From JBFJVZ01 sp041623895 (lineage in GTDB: Bacteria > Planctomycetota > Planctomycetia > Pirellulales > Pirellulaceae): DNA of 5,434 nucleotides. Location: NCBI GenBank assembly GCA_041623895.1, contig JBFJVZ010000463.1:1-5434 (forward strand), in the 5' to 3' direction. The position numbers were made by a program, and so were the translations under genes. Below are positions 1 to 5,434 of this stretch, in pieces. The notes below the pieces were generated by a model that was not told the origin of the DNA, did no database searches, and worked only from the letters and a program-made list of their open reading frames with translations. The stretch's first letter is position 1; each line of letters starts with the position of its first letter.

Positions 1-54
1 ATAGTGCAAAGCACCCTTCGGGCCGCTGGCGGCTATTGGGGTCTGACCCCTTTT
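1..54. repeat. Composite palindromic repeat element, cut by the window edge
   Basis: Four small inverted repeats lie end to end: GTGC-AAA-GCAC (4-14), CCC-TTC-GGG (14-22), GCCGC-TG-GCGGC (22-33) and GGGGTC-T-GACCCC (38-50), the last followed by TTTT. In addition ATAG at 1-4 is the reverse complement of CTAT at 33-36, so the block looks like the centre and right half of a larger symmetric element whose left half lies outside the window. GGGGTC/GACCCC palindromes of this sort resemble REP-like repeats dispersed in bacterial genomes; that likeness is from memory and not tested. The last hairpin plus TTTT could also act as a weak terminator for plus-strand transcription, though its stem is only six base pairs. 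Confidence 0.6.
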
Positions 55-115
55 CGCTCGTTACCCACAAGTTCAACGTGGAAGCACCACTAGGTTTTGG
101 ATAGCGATTGTAATC

Positions 116-176
116 AAAAACCCGGCAAGCTCGCCATCAGTGCGGTTCTGATGATTCGCCAGCTTCAGACGGGTTT
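116..176 (-). terminator. Rho-independent terminator after the symporter gene
   Basis: It begins 26 nt past the TAA stop of the symporter. On the minus strand the arms are AAACCCG (176-170) and CGGGTTT (124-118), with further pairing inside: AAGCT (165-161) with AGCTT (131-127) and CATCAG (153-148) with CTGATG (140-135), around a 7-nt apical loop. The 3' arm runs straight into more T (GGGTTTTTGATT), giving the hairpin plus U-run expected of an intrinsic terminator. The bulges make it imperfect, but position and polarity fit the end of the transcript well. Because the stem starts with AAA, it could also work weakly in the opposite direction. Confidence 0.7.
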
Positions 177-202
177 CTAAGCTCGAAACTCGGGCACGGT
201 CT

Positions 203-1774
203 TTATGCTACTTCGCCAGCTGATTTCGCTTTCGGCTGCAATCGACTGATCGTCAACCCCACCAGAAAGATCACCAGCGTACCAATCACGATCGTCATGT
301 TGGCGTGTAATGGATTCCGCAGATAACTGGGCTGATCCTCGATGACCGGATAAAACGTCATCCAGCCGATCACCAAGACTCCGATCATGACTGCGATCAG
401 CGCGGCACCACCGCTTGCCCTTCTGGCGATGATGCCCAGCAGAAACAGCCCCAGCATGCCGCCGGCAAAGATGCCCTGCAGTTTCCACCAGGCGTCCAGA
501 ATGCTCTTTTGACCGATCAACGCCACCGCAACTCCGGTCCCGATCAAACCGATTGCCACCGTGGAAATCCGCAAGATCCTCATGGCAGTCCGCTCAGACA
601 CGTCGGGATCAAAGTAACGCTGAAAAATGTCCTTGAGCACGACGGTTGCCGAAGAGTTTAATGACGTGTCGATGCTGCTCATGGCCGCCGCAAAGATCGC
701 TGCGATCAACAATCCCGCCAAGCCCGCTGGTAATCGATTGGCAATGAAATGCGGCAACACTTTGTCACCATAGTCGGCCGGCCCCATTCTGCTGGCTTGA
801 TCAATCACCAAGGAATCCGTCGGACTCAGATTGAGTTTCTCTGCAGCGGCTTGAAGTTTTACTTCTTGCAGCATTTCCGGATTCGTTTGGTAGTACGAGT
901 AGAGCGCCGAACCAATCAAAAAAAACAGCAGCGAAATCGGGATATAAAGCAACGCGCCGGCCCATACCGATCTTTTCGCCGCTGCTTCACTTTCGGCAGT
1001 GTGGTAACGCTGCACGAAGCTCTGGTCGATGCCGAAATTGGTCAAGTTGATGAAGATGCCGAATAGAAAGACAACCCAAAAGGTGCTGGAGGTGAAGTCC
1101 ATTTTCAGACTACCCAAACTTGTCTTTCCTTCCGAGTACGCAATCGAAAGTGACTGTGTTGGCCCCGCCGGCATGCCCCACAACAACAGCACAAATACAA
1201 GTAAAGCACCGGCCATTAAAACGATTGACTGAACCACGTCGGTCCAAATCACCGCTTCGATTCCGCCCAGCAACGTGTACAGCGTCACCAGAATGCCAGT
1301 CGCCACGATGATTGCCGTGACATCCCAACCGGTCAGCGCACCGAGCCCCAGGGCGACGCCAAACATGATCGTGCCCATTCTGGCAATCTGTGTCAGCACG
1401 TAGCAGATCATCGCGTACGTCCGCGCCCAAAGTCCAAATCGCTTTTCCAGGTGGTGATAAGCAGAAATCTCACCGCTGCGACGATAGAAAGGGACAAAGT
1501 ATTTGGCGGCGATCCAAGCTGCGATCGGCAGGGACAAAGTGAAGACGTAGGCGTTCCAGTTGCCCGCATACGCCTTGCCGGGATTTCCCAAGAACGTATT
1601 GCTGCTCAGGTAAGTTCCGAAAATCGATAGACCGACGGCCCAGCCGGGAAGACTTCCGCCAGCCGCCATGAACTCGCTGGTCGTGCCGCTCTTGCGCACA
1701 AACCAACATCCAAAGCCAATCACGCCGCCCACGTACAGGATCAGGACGACTAAGTCGAGCGTTGCAAGTGAAAT
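203..1774 (-). CDS. Sodium/solute symporter (SSS family, TC 2.A.21)
   Basis: This is an inner-membrane secondary transporter that uses the Na+ gradient to import a small solute. The SSS hallmark GGIEAVIWTDVVQ lies at residues 170-182. The segment GIDQSFVQRY (248-257) and the helix GLLIAAIFAAAMSSIDTSLN (354-373) are also typical; S366/S367 match the paired serines of the Na2 sodium site known from vSGLT. About 13 hydrophobic segments can be seen, from residues 5-25 to 490-511, and 523 aa is normal for the family. A rather long loop (about 295-345) precedes the Na2 helix. There is no ATG near the start. The first in-frame GTG (1732) falls inside transmembrane segment 1 and lacks a ribosome site, whereas ATT at 1774 sits 6 nt after AGGAG and gives a full first helix, so ATT was chosen. 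The stop is TAA. It follows two sulfatase genes, which suggests uptake of a sugar or other desulfation product, but the substrate is not determined. Confidence 0.93.
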   Translation of the reverse strand: MSLATLDLVVLILYVGGVIGFGCWFVRKSGTTSEFMAAGGSLPGWAVGLSIFGTYLSSNTFLGNPGKAYAGNWNAYVFTLSLPIAAWIAAKYFVPFYRRSGEISAYHHLEKRFGLWARTYAMICYVLTQIARMGTIMFGVALGLGALTGWDVTAIIVATGILVTLYTLLGGIEAVIWTDVVQSIVLMAGALLVFVLLLWGMPAGPTQSLSIAYSEGKTSLGSLKMDFTSSTFWVVFLFGIFINLTNFGIDQSFVQRYHTAESEAAAKRSVWAGALLYIPISLLFFLIGSALYSYYQTNPEMLQEVKLQAAAEKLNLSPTDSLVIDQASRMGPADYGDKVLPHFIANRLPAGLAGLLIAAIFAAAMSSIDTSLNSSATVVLKDIFQRYFDPDVSERTAMRILRISTVAIGLIGTGVAVALIGQKSILDAWWKLQGIFAGGMLGLFLLGIIARRASGGAALIAVMIGVLVIGWMTFYPVIEDQPSYLRNPLHANMTIVIGTLVIFLVGLTISRLQPKAKSAGEVA

Positions 1775-1780
1775 GGTGGT

Positions 1781-1785
1781 CTCCT
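1781..1785 (-). promoter_or_regulatory. Ribosome binding site deciding the symporter start
   Basis: The minus strand reads TTAGGAGACCACCATTTCAC. AGGAG lies 6 nt before ATT at 1774-1772. An in-frame TAG overlaps the AGGAG (it ends at its third base), so translation in this frame cannot begin further upstream. This site supports the ATT start over the GTG at 1732. Confidence 0.65.
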
Positions 1786-1797
1786 AACTGGACAGCC

Positions 1798-1838
1798 CAC
1801 TTCGTTTTCGAAACGCCGAAGAACAGCGGCACGAAGTG
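1798..1838 (-). promoter_or_regulatory. Stem-loop in the symporter leader
   Basis: CACTTCGT (1798-1805) is a perfect 8-bp inverted repeat of ACGAAGTG (1831-1838), enclosing 25 nt. An alternative small hairpin, CGTTT-TCG-AAACG (1803-1815), uses part of the same arm, so the two structures are mutually exclusive. The structure lies 12 nt upstream of the AGGAG site on the minus strand. It could influence translation or mRNA stability of the symporter, but no known riboswitch class is recognised. Confidence 0.4.
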
Positions 1839-1873
1839 CAAGCGAGTGCGTATGTTGTAACTTGTTCACTTAC

Positions 1874-1899
1874 TTGCGATTTTTGATGTTGCGATTTTT
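1874..1899. repeat. 11-bp tandem direct repeat upstream of the symporter
   Basis: TTGCGATTTTT occurs at 1874-1884 and again, without mismatch, at 1889-1899, separated by GATG, giving a 15-bp period. It lies about 100-125 bp upstream of the proposed symporter start, in an AT-rich patch where a promoter could sit. It may be a pair of regulator-binding half sites or a chance duplication; I found no convincing -35/-10 pair beside it. Confidence 0.4.
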
Positions 1900-1910
1900 C
1901 GCCGTCAGTT

Positions 1911-1993
1911 GCCCTGAAAGGGCCTAAACATCGTAGCCCAGGGCGCCGCGCTGGGCGTTGCCCTGGGCTTCTATGTCCCAGCCCCTGCGGGGC
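1911..1993. repeat. GC-rich three-hairpin intergenic repeat
   Basis: Three perfect inverted repeats follow each other: GCCCT-GAA-AGGGC (1911-1923), GCCCAGGGC (1936-1944) with GCCCTGGGC (1960-1968) around a 15-nt loop, and GCCCC-TGC-GGGGC (1981-1993). A second arm CTGGGC at 1951-1956 could compete with the long one by pairing with GCCCAG. The block fills the gap between the sulfatase B stop and the symporter leader. From memory, blocks combining GCCCTGAAAGGGC with AGCCCAGGGC recur between planctomycete genes; the copy number here is untested. It has no T-run on the minus strand, so it is not a classical terminator, though it could stabilise or attenuate a readthrough transcript. Confidence 0.65.
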
Positions 1994-2024
1994 GGTGTTC
2001 GAAAAAAGTGTGACTCAACTTGTA

Positions 2025-3563
2025 CTATCTGGGTGTTCCGAAACTGGGCATCGATGAAACGAAACCCGCATCCGTTCGCTTCAGTTCCTTGATCGTCTCG
2101 GCACGGAACTCACGAAGCCGCGGAAGCTGCTCCGGCTGCAGCGCAAGATTCTCCAGTTCGTGTGGATCATGTTCCAAGTCATACAGCTCCTCGACTTCAC
2201 CCTCAACCAGATTGCGAACGTATTTGTAATGACCTCTGCTCAACAGCACGTACCAGGGCACGCCCGGTCCGTGGTAGAGTTTGGCGTCATCTTTGCCGGG
2301 GATGACATCGGTGTCGGAACCGTACAGCGCTGCAGTGTGGACAAGCATCGCGGGATGATTCCACGGCTCAGGAGTTTCAGACAACAGCGGACTTAGATCG
2401 TGCCCGTGCATCTCCCAGGGCAGTTTGATTCCCGCAAAGGAAAAGAAGGTGGGCGGAAGGTCGACGCCGCTGACAGGACTCTCGATGACTCGGCCGGCGG
2501 ACTTGGAACTGACTTTGCCGGGCGGACGAATGATCAATGGTGACTGAATCGTTGCATCATACGGTGCGACCTTCGACTTCATCCCGTGTTGGCCCCAAGC
2601 AAATCCTTGATCGGACGTATACACAATCAATGTGTTCTCGTCCTGGCCCGTGTCCTTCAGCGACTTTAGCAAGCGGCCGACATTCTCATCGATCGCCAAC
2701 ACGCCTTCGTGGTATTGCTGCACCCAATCGACAAGCGACCGACCTGGCATATCTTTCATCCCCACGGGAGCCCGTTGACGCACGCGCCGCTCCACCGGCT
2801 GGCCGTCCTTGCCCGGCATCCAGAATTCCATCTCGCGTATGTACTTCGGCTTTCCCGGTCTGGGTGGATAAACATCCGCGGGCGCGGAGACGTTTGCGCC
2901 GGCGTACCGGCCGCGGTGCCGCTGGGCCGGCGTGAACGGACCATGAACGGCGCCGTAACAGAGCCACAAGTACCATGGCTTGGCAGCATCGCGGCCCTTG
3001 CCATTAATGAACTCGATCGCCCAGTCCGTGTAGTTGTCCGTCGTGTAACCTTTGACGCGTTTCGGCTGACCGCCGTTAACGACGATCACTTGATCGTCAT
3101 AATAGTTGGGTGCGTTGTCGACAAATCGCGGCCGGTTCCAAATGATCTGGTAATCCCAGTCGCGGCCAAACCCGTCGTCGGTGCCCGTATGCCACTTGCC
3201 GATATGAGCCGTTGTGTAGCCAGCCCCGCGAAACACACTTGGCCAAAAAGGACACTCAGCTGAGTCATACTCGCTGCCGGGATATTTGCCCTCCATCCGC
3301 ATCGACTCGACTCCATGTTGGTGATGCCCGGTTAACAAAGTCGCGCGTGACGGCATGCACCAAGAACCGATGTAAGCGTGAGAAAATCTCACCCCGGCTC
3401 GTGCCAGCGAATCAATGTTGGGGGTCGTGACCCAGGGATACGACTCCGGATAACAGCCCACGGTCCGATGCGACTGGTCATCGGTATAGATAAACAAGAT
3501 ATTGGGCCGATCGCCGGATGCGGTGCCGGCCAACACGGCTGTCAAAAGTAAAATCCGAATCAT
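2025..3563 (-). CDS. Secreted sulfatase (S1 family, formylglycine-dependent), sulfatase B
   Basis: It hydrolyses sulfate esters, probably in the periplasm or outside the cell. The start is ATG at 3563 because GAGGAA lies 6 nt upstream and a signal peptide follows at once (MIRILLLTAVLAGTASG, cleavage near residue 17); a TTG at 3599 in the same frame has no such support. Visible family features are metal ligands D28 and D29 (YTDDQ), the sulfatase signature C69-M-P-S-R73 whose Cys becomes formylglycine, K123/H125 (GKWH), H207, and D318/Q319 (TSDQG) with K329 or K331 nearby. All the usual active-site positions are filled, so it should be active. The C-terminal YDLEHDPHELENLA motif (461-474) is usual in the family. 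The 512-aa length is ordinary. A stretch at about 231-275, rich in Pro, Lys and Arg, lies between the H207 region and the helix YHEGVLAIDENVGRLL and looks like an insertion. The subfamily and substrate cannot be assigned. A maturation enzyme (FGE or anSME) is needed and is not in the window. Confidence 0.95.
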   Translation of the reverse strand: MIRILLLTAVLAGTASGDRPNILFIYTDDQSHRTVGCYPESYPWVTTPNIDSLARAGVRFSHAYIGSWCMPSRATLLTGHHQHGVESMRMEGKYPGSEYDSAECPFWPSVFRGAGYTTAHIGKWHTGTDDGFGRDWDYQIIWNRPRFVDNAPNYYDDQVIVVNGGQPKRVKGYTTDNYTDWAIEFINGKGRDAAKPWYLWLCYGAVHGPFTPAQRHRGRYAGANVSAPADVYPPRPGKPKYIREMEFWMPGKDGQPVERRVRQRAPVGMKDMPGRSLVDWVQQYHEGVLAIDENVGRLLKSLKDTGQDENTLIVYTSDQGFAWGQHGMKSKVAPYDATIQSPLIIRPPGKVSSKSAGRVIESPVSGVDLPPTFFSFAGIKLPWEMHGHDLSPLLSETPEPWNHPAMLVHTAALYGSDTDVIPGKDDAKLYHGPGVPWYVLLSRGHYKYVRNLVEGEVEELYDLEHDPHELENLALQPEQLPRLREFRAETIKELKRTDAGFVSSMPSFGTPR

Positions 3564-3569
3564 CTCAGT

Positions 3570-3575
3570 TTCCTC
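3570..3575 (-). promoter_or_regulatory. Ribosome binding site of sulfatase B
   Basis: GAGGAA on the minus strand lies 6 nt before ATG at 3563. It fixes the start at the signal-peptide methionine and removes the 12 extra residues of the longer TTG reading. Confidence 0.75.
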
Positions 3576-3642
3576 TGCATTCACTCGCCGGCAGGGCAAC
3601 GCCGTAGCGAATTGGTGTTCCCCGTTTCACAGCATTTCTTTC

Positions 3643-3708
3643 GTAGCCGGAGTTGCCAGACTTCGGTCGCGCCGAGGAAAACCCCCGAATTCTGGCGAAT
3701 CCGGCTAC
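3643..3708. repeat. 24-bp imperfect inverted repeat between the two sulfatase genes
   Basis: The left arm (3643-3666, starting GTAGCCGGAGTTGCCAGA) and right arm (3685-3708, ending TCTGGCGAATCCGGCTAC) match as reverse complements at 21 of 24 positions, with an 18-nt loop between them. The outer nine base pairs, GTAGCCGGA/TCCGGCTAC, are perfect. It lies in the 227-nt gap, 82 nt after the sulfatase A stop and 79 nt before the sulfatase B start. The motif GTAGCCGGA...GCCAGA...TTCGG resembles REP- or MITE-like repeats I recall from Rhodopirellula-type genomes; this has not been searched. There is no T-run after it on the minus strand. It could halt exonucleases and protect the sulfatase A mRNA. 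The rest of the gap shows no gene. Confidence 0.7.
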
Positions 3709-3790
3709 AAGAATCCGCTGCGGCGTTGCCGGCAGACTCGTGGCAAAACTCAAAGTCTATCAAGTCGAGCCAGTCATCGCCGGTGCTTCA

Positions 3791-5320
3791 TCACCACTTT
3801 TCCATCCAGACCAGATCGCTCCACCAAGCGGTATCGTTTTGCTGAGGTTTTCCGTCGGTCGATCTGCCCCGGCGAATGATCTCGGTGATGTTTTCGGCAA
3901 GCTTCCCGGCCACGTGGGGATGGGAGTCAATGACGTTGCTTTGTTCGCCGGGATCCTTCGACAAATCGTACAGTTCGCGCTTGTTGCGTTTCGCCTCCAT
4001 GATAAGTTTCCAATTTCCATCGCGAATGGCAAAGCGACCTCCGGCACTGTGGTGAATCACGGGCGATCGTGATTTCGCATCACTCTCGCTGGTCAAAGCA
4101 GGTAAGAAACTCACGCTGTCTTCCCCGGCATTGTCGGGAAGAGTTCGTCCAACGAGCTCCGCGAAAGTCGCCAATAGATCGGTTTGGCAAATCGGCCGAT
4201 CATACGTCCGACCCGCTTTCGCCTTGGCTGGCCAACGCACAAAAAATGGCACGCGATGGCCGCCTTCGTAAATCGAACGCTTGCCTTCCCGATAGATTCC
4301 GTTGCTGTGATGAGAGAACAATTCGATGCGCTTTTTCCAGGTGTTCTCGGGGCCATTGTCGCTGGTAAACAACACCAACGTGTCGGACGCCAGTTTCTCG
4401 CGGTCGAGCAAATCCAGGATCCTGCCGACGTGCCAGTCCGTCTCAACCATGAAATCGCCGTACGCACCCGCTTTGCTTTTGCCACGAAAGTTTTCGATTG
4501 GAATCACCGGTTTGTGCGGCGAAGTATAAGGCAGATACAAAAAGAACGGCTTGCCGCCCCGCGCCGCATCCGCCTTGCTCTCGATCCACTCGATCGCCAC
4601 GTCAGTAAAACGCGTCAAGCATTCGGCATCGACAAAATCTTCTGCGATCTCGAGCTTGCCTTTGACGACGCCCCATTCGTTCGTCGTGCCGGGTTTGCCG
4701 AGTTGTTTTTCGTACGGCGGCATGATCCGATAATCGGAGATGGCGATTTGATTCGGTTTCTTCTCCGTGTACATCGTCGGCGGCACTTTCGCGTGACGGC
4801 CCTCGAACCAGGCCAGCACCCCGTAATTCAGCGAAGCCGGAATGCCGAAAAAATACTCGAAGCCTTTATCCAGCGGCATGTCGCGTACCGGTTTGGACCA
4901 GTCCCGACTCTGTCGATCGCCCGGAAAGTCCATTCCCAGATGCCACTTGCCCACCATCGCCGTGGCGTAACCATGATCGCGCAGCAGCGATGCCAACGTC
5001 ATGCGACCGTCCCTGATCAAACAAGCACGCTCGGCACCAAAGACTCCCCGTTTCAATTCGGTGCGCCATGCATATCTGCCCGTTAGCAGCCCGTATCGCG
5101 AAGGTGTACACACGGTGTCGCTGCAATGCGCGTCGGTGAACGTAACACCTTCGGCGGCCAACCGATCCAAATTGGGCGTCTTGAATTTGGCATCGGGATT
5201 CAAACAACTGGCGTCGCCATAGCCTTGGTCATCCGTATAGATCACGATGATGTTGGGCTTCGCCGCAGTGGCGACCGTCGACACCATAAAGATCAATAAC
5301 AGTGTGTTGCGGATCAGCAT
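3791..5320 (-). CDS. Secreted arylsulfatase-A-like sulfatase (S1 family), sulfatase A
   Basis: It is an exported sulfate-ester hydrolase of the alkaline phosphatase fold. The start is ATG at 5320, with AGGA 8 nt upstream and a clear signal peptide right after it (MLIRNTLLLIFMVSTVATAA, cleavage near residue 20). The frame stays open upstream, but that extension is not hydrophobic and would bury the signal peptide. The active-site set matches human arylsulfatase A closely: D30/D31 (TDDQG), C71-T-P-S-R75 with Cys for formylglycine, K125/H127 (GKWHLG), H269 (SPHKP), D321/N322 (SDNG) and K347 in GKRSIYEGGHRVP. The end, with GRSTDG and a Trp-rich tail, is usual for planctomycete arylsulfatases. At 509 aa it is full length, ending in TGA. 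It differs strongly from sulfatase B outside the motifs, so the pair is unlikely to be a recent duplication and probably acts on different positions of a substrate. It also needs an FGE or anSME encoded elsewhere. The exact substrate is unknown. Confidence 0.96.
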   Translation of the reverse strand: MLIRNTLLLIFMVSTVATAAKPNIIVIYTDDQGYGDASCLNPDAKFKTPNLDRLAAEGVTFTDAHCSDTVCTPSRYGLLTGRYAWRTELKRGVFGAERACLIRDGRMTLASLLRDHGYATAMVGKWHLGMDFPGDRQSRDWSKPVRDMPLDKGFEYFFGIPASLNYGVLAWFEGRHAKVPPTMYTEKKPNQIAISDYRIMPPYEKQLGKPGTTNEWGVVKGKLEIAEDFVDAECLTRFTDVAIEWIESKADAARGGKPFFLYLPYTSPHKPVIPIENFRGKSKAGAYGDFMVETDWHVGRILDLLDREKLASDTLVLFTSDNGPENTWKKRIELFSHHSNGIYREGKRSIYEGGHRVPFFVRWPAKAKAGRTYDRPICQTDLLATFAELVGRTLPDNAGEDSVSFLPALTSESDAKSRSPVIHHSAGGRFAIRDGNWKLIMEAKRNKRELYDLSKDPGEQSNVIDSHPHVAGKLAENITEIIRRGRSTDGKPQQNDTAWWSDLVWMEKW

Positions 5321-5328
5321 CGATTCAT

Positions 5329-5332
5329 TCCT
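5329..5332 (-). promoter_or_regulatory. Ribosome binding site of sulfatase A
   Basis: AGGA, within CAGGAATGAATCG on the minus strand, lies 8 nt before ATG at 5320. An ATG inside the site (AGGAATGA) is out of frame and meets TGA or short reading, so the signal-peptide ATG is preferred. Confidence 0.55.
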
Positions 5333-5340
5333 GTTGGACC

Positions 5341-5381
5341 GGCTGCTGCCGGGCATGTTGAGCCAGAAGTCGGCAGGAGCC
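5341..5381 (-). promoter_or_regulatory. Stem-loop between the upstream stop codon and sulfatase A
   Basis: GGCTGCTGCCG (5341-5351) and CGGCAGGAGCC (5371-5381) pair at 10 of 11 positions around a 19-nt loop. The hairpin begins 6 nt after the presumed TAA of the upstream gene and ends 8 nt before the AGGA site of sulfatase A. It has no following T-run, so a leader, processing or mRNA-stabilising structure is more likely than a terminator. Confidence 0.45.
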
Positions 5382-5387
5382 CCACGA

Positions 5388-5434
5388 TTATTCTCGCGCA
5401 AACCAATCGCCGAACTTCTGATAATTGTGATAGG
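5388..5434 (-). CDS. C-terminal tail of an unidentified upstream gene (partial)
   Basis: From 5432 the minus strand reads YHNYQKFGDWFARE followed by TAA at 5390-5388. The aromatic and charged make-up looks like a genuine protein end, and the stop lies 67 nt before the sulfatase A ATG, as expected for a co-directional neighbour. The other two minus-strand frames are also open to the window edge, so the call rests only on composition and position. Fourteen residues are too few to name a family. Confidence 0.35.
   Translation of the reverse strand, partial: YHNYQKFGDWFARE

Noticed and set aside
38..54. GGGGTCTGACCCCTTTT as a strong plus-strand terminator
   Set aside because: The stem is only six base pairs with a one-base loop as written, no plus-strand gene precedes it, and it fits better as part of a repeat element.
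1841..1910. Sigma-70 promoter for the symporter (TACAAC as -10)
   Set aside because: No acceptable -35 hexamer lies at 16-18 bp spacing, so the match is too weak to report.
2709..3263. Plus-strand open frame of 184 codons
   Set aside because: It is antisense to sulfatase B, has no recognisable motif or ribosome site, and is explained by codon bias of the true gene.
3564..3599. Longer sulfatase B start at TTG 3599
   Set aside because: It would add 12 polar residues before a clear signal peptide. The ATG at 3563 has a good ribosome site.
4184..5086. Plus-strand open frame of 300 codons
   Set aside because: It lies wholly antisense to sulfatase A, whose active-site motifs are unmistakable. 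Its translation is Arg/His-rich with no domain, as expected of an antisense shadow in GC-rich DNA.
5321..5401. Longer sulfatase A start at TTG 5401 or beyond
   Set aside because: The extension is polar, overlaps the probable end of the upstream gene, and would bury the signal peptide.
1..5434. CRISPR array, tRNA, rRNA or phage/integrase signals
   Set aside because: No regularly spaced repeats, no cloverleaf-like sequence and no integrase or transposase coding region was seen.

Overview
The window reads as a chromosomal fragment of a planctomycete, most likely of the Rhodopirellula/Pirellulaceae type. This is an inference from three things: two secreted formylglycine-type sulfatases side by side, a sodium/solute symporter next to them, and gaps filled with short GC-rich palindromic repeats of a kind I associate from memory with marine planctomycetes. 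No taxonomic marker gene is present, so the assignment is tentative.

All genes lie on the minus strand, so the transcriptional order runs from high to low coordinates. A 14-codon tail of an unidentified upstream gene (5388-5434) enters at the right edge. It is followed by sulfatase A (3791-5320, 509 aa, arylsulfatase-A-like), sulfatase B (2025-3563, 512 aa, a more divergent sulfatase) and an SSS-family Na+/solute symporter (203-1774, 523 aa if it starts at an ATT codon). A hairpin with a U-run at 116-176 closes the set. The first 54 bases hold part of a composite palindromic repeat, and 55-115 shows nothing I can name.

The genes are co-directional but separated by gaps of 67, 227 and 250 nt, and each gap carries its own inverted-repeat structure. 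They may form one loosely spaced operon or several separate units. The functional picture is that both sulfatases are exported by Sec signal peptides and remove sulfate esters from a sulfated glycan or other sulfate ester. The symporter could then import a released sugar or other small product. The actual substrate cannot be read from the sequence.

I see no new enzymatic system. The points most worth a second look are the apparent ATT start codon of the symporter, the different palindromic elements in the gaps, a structured leader with an 11-bp tandem repeat ahead of the symporter, and the insertion in sulfatase B.
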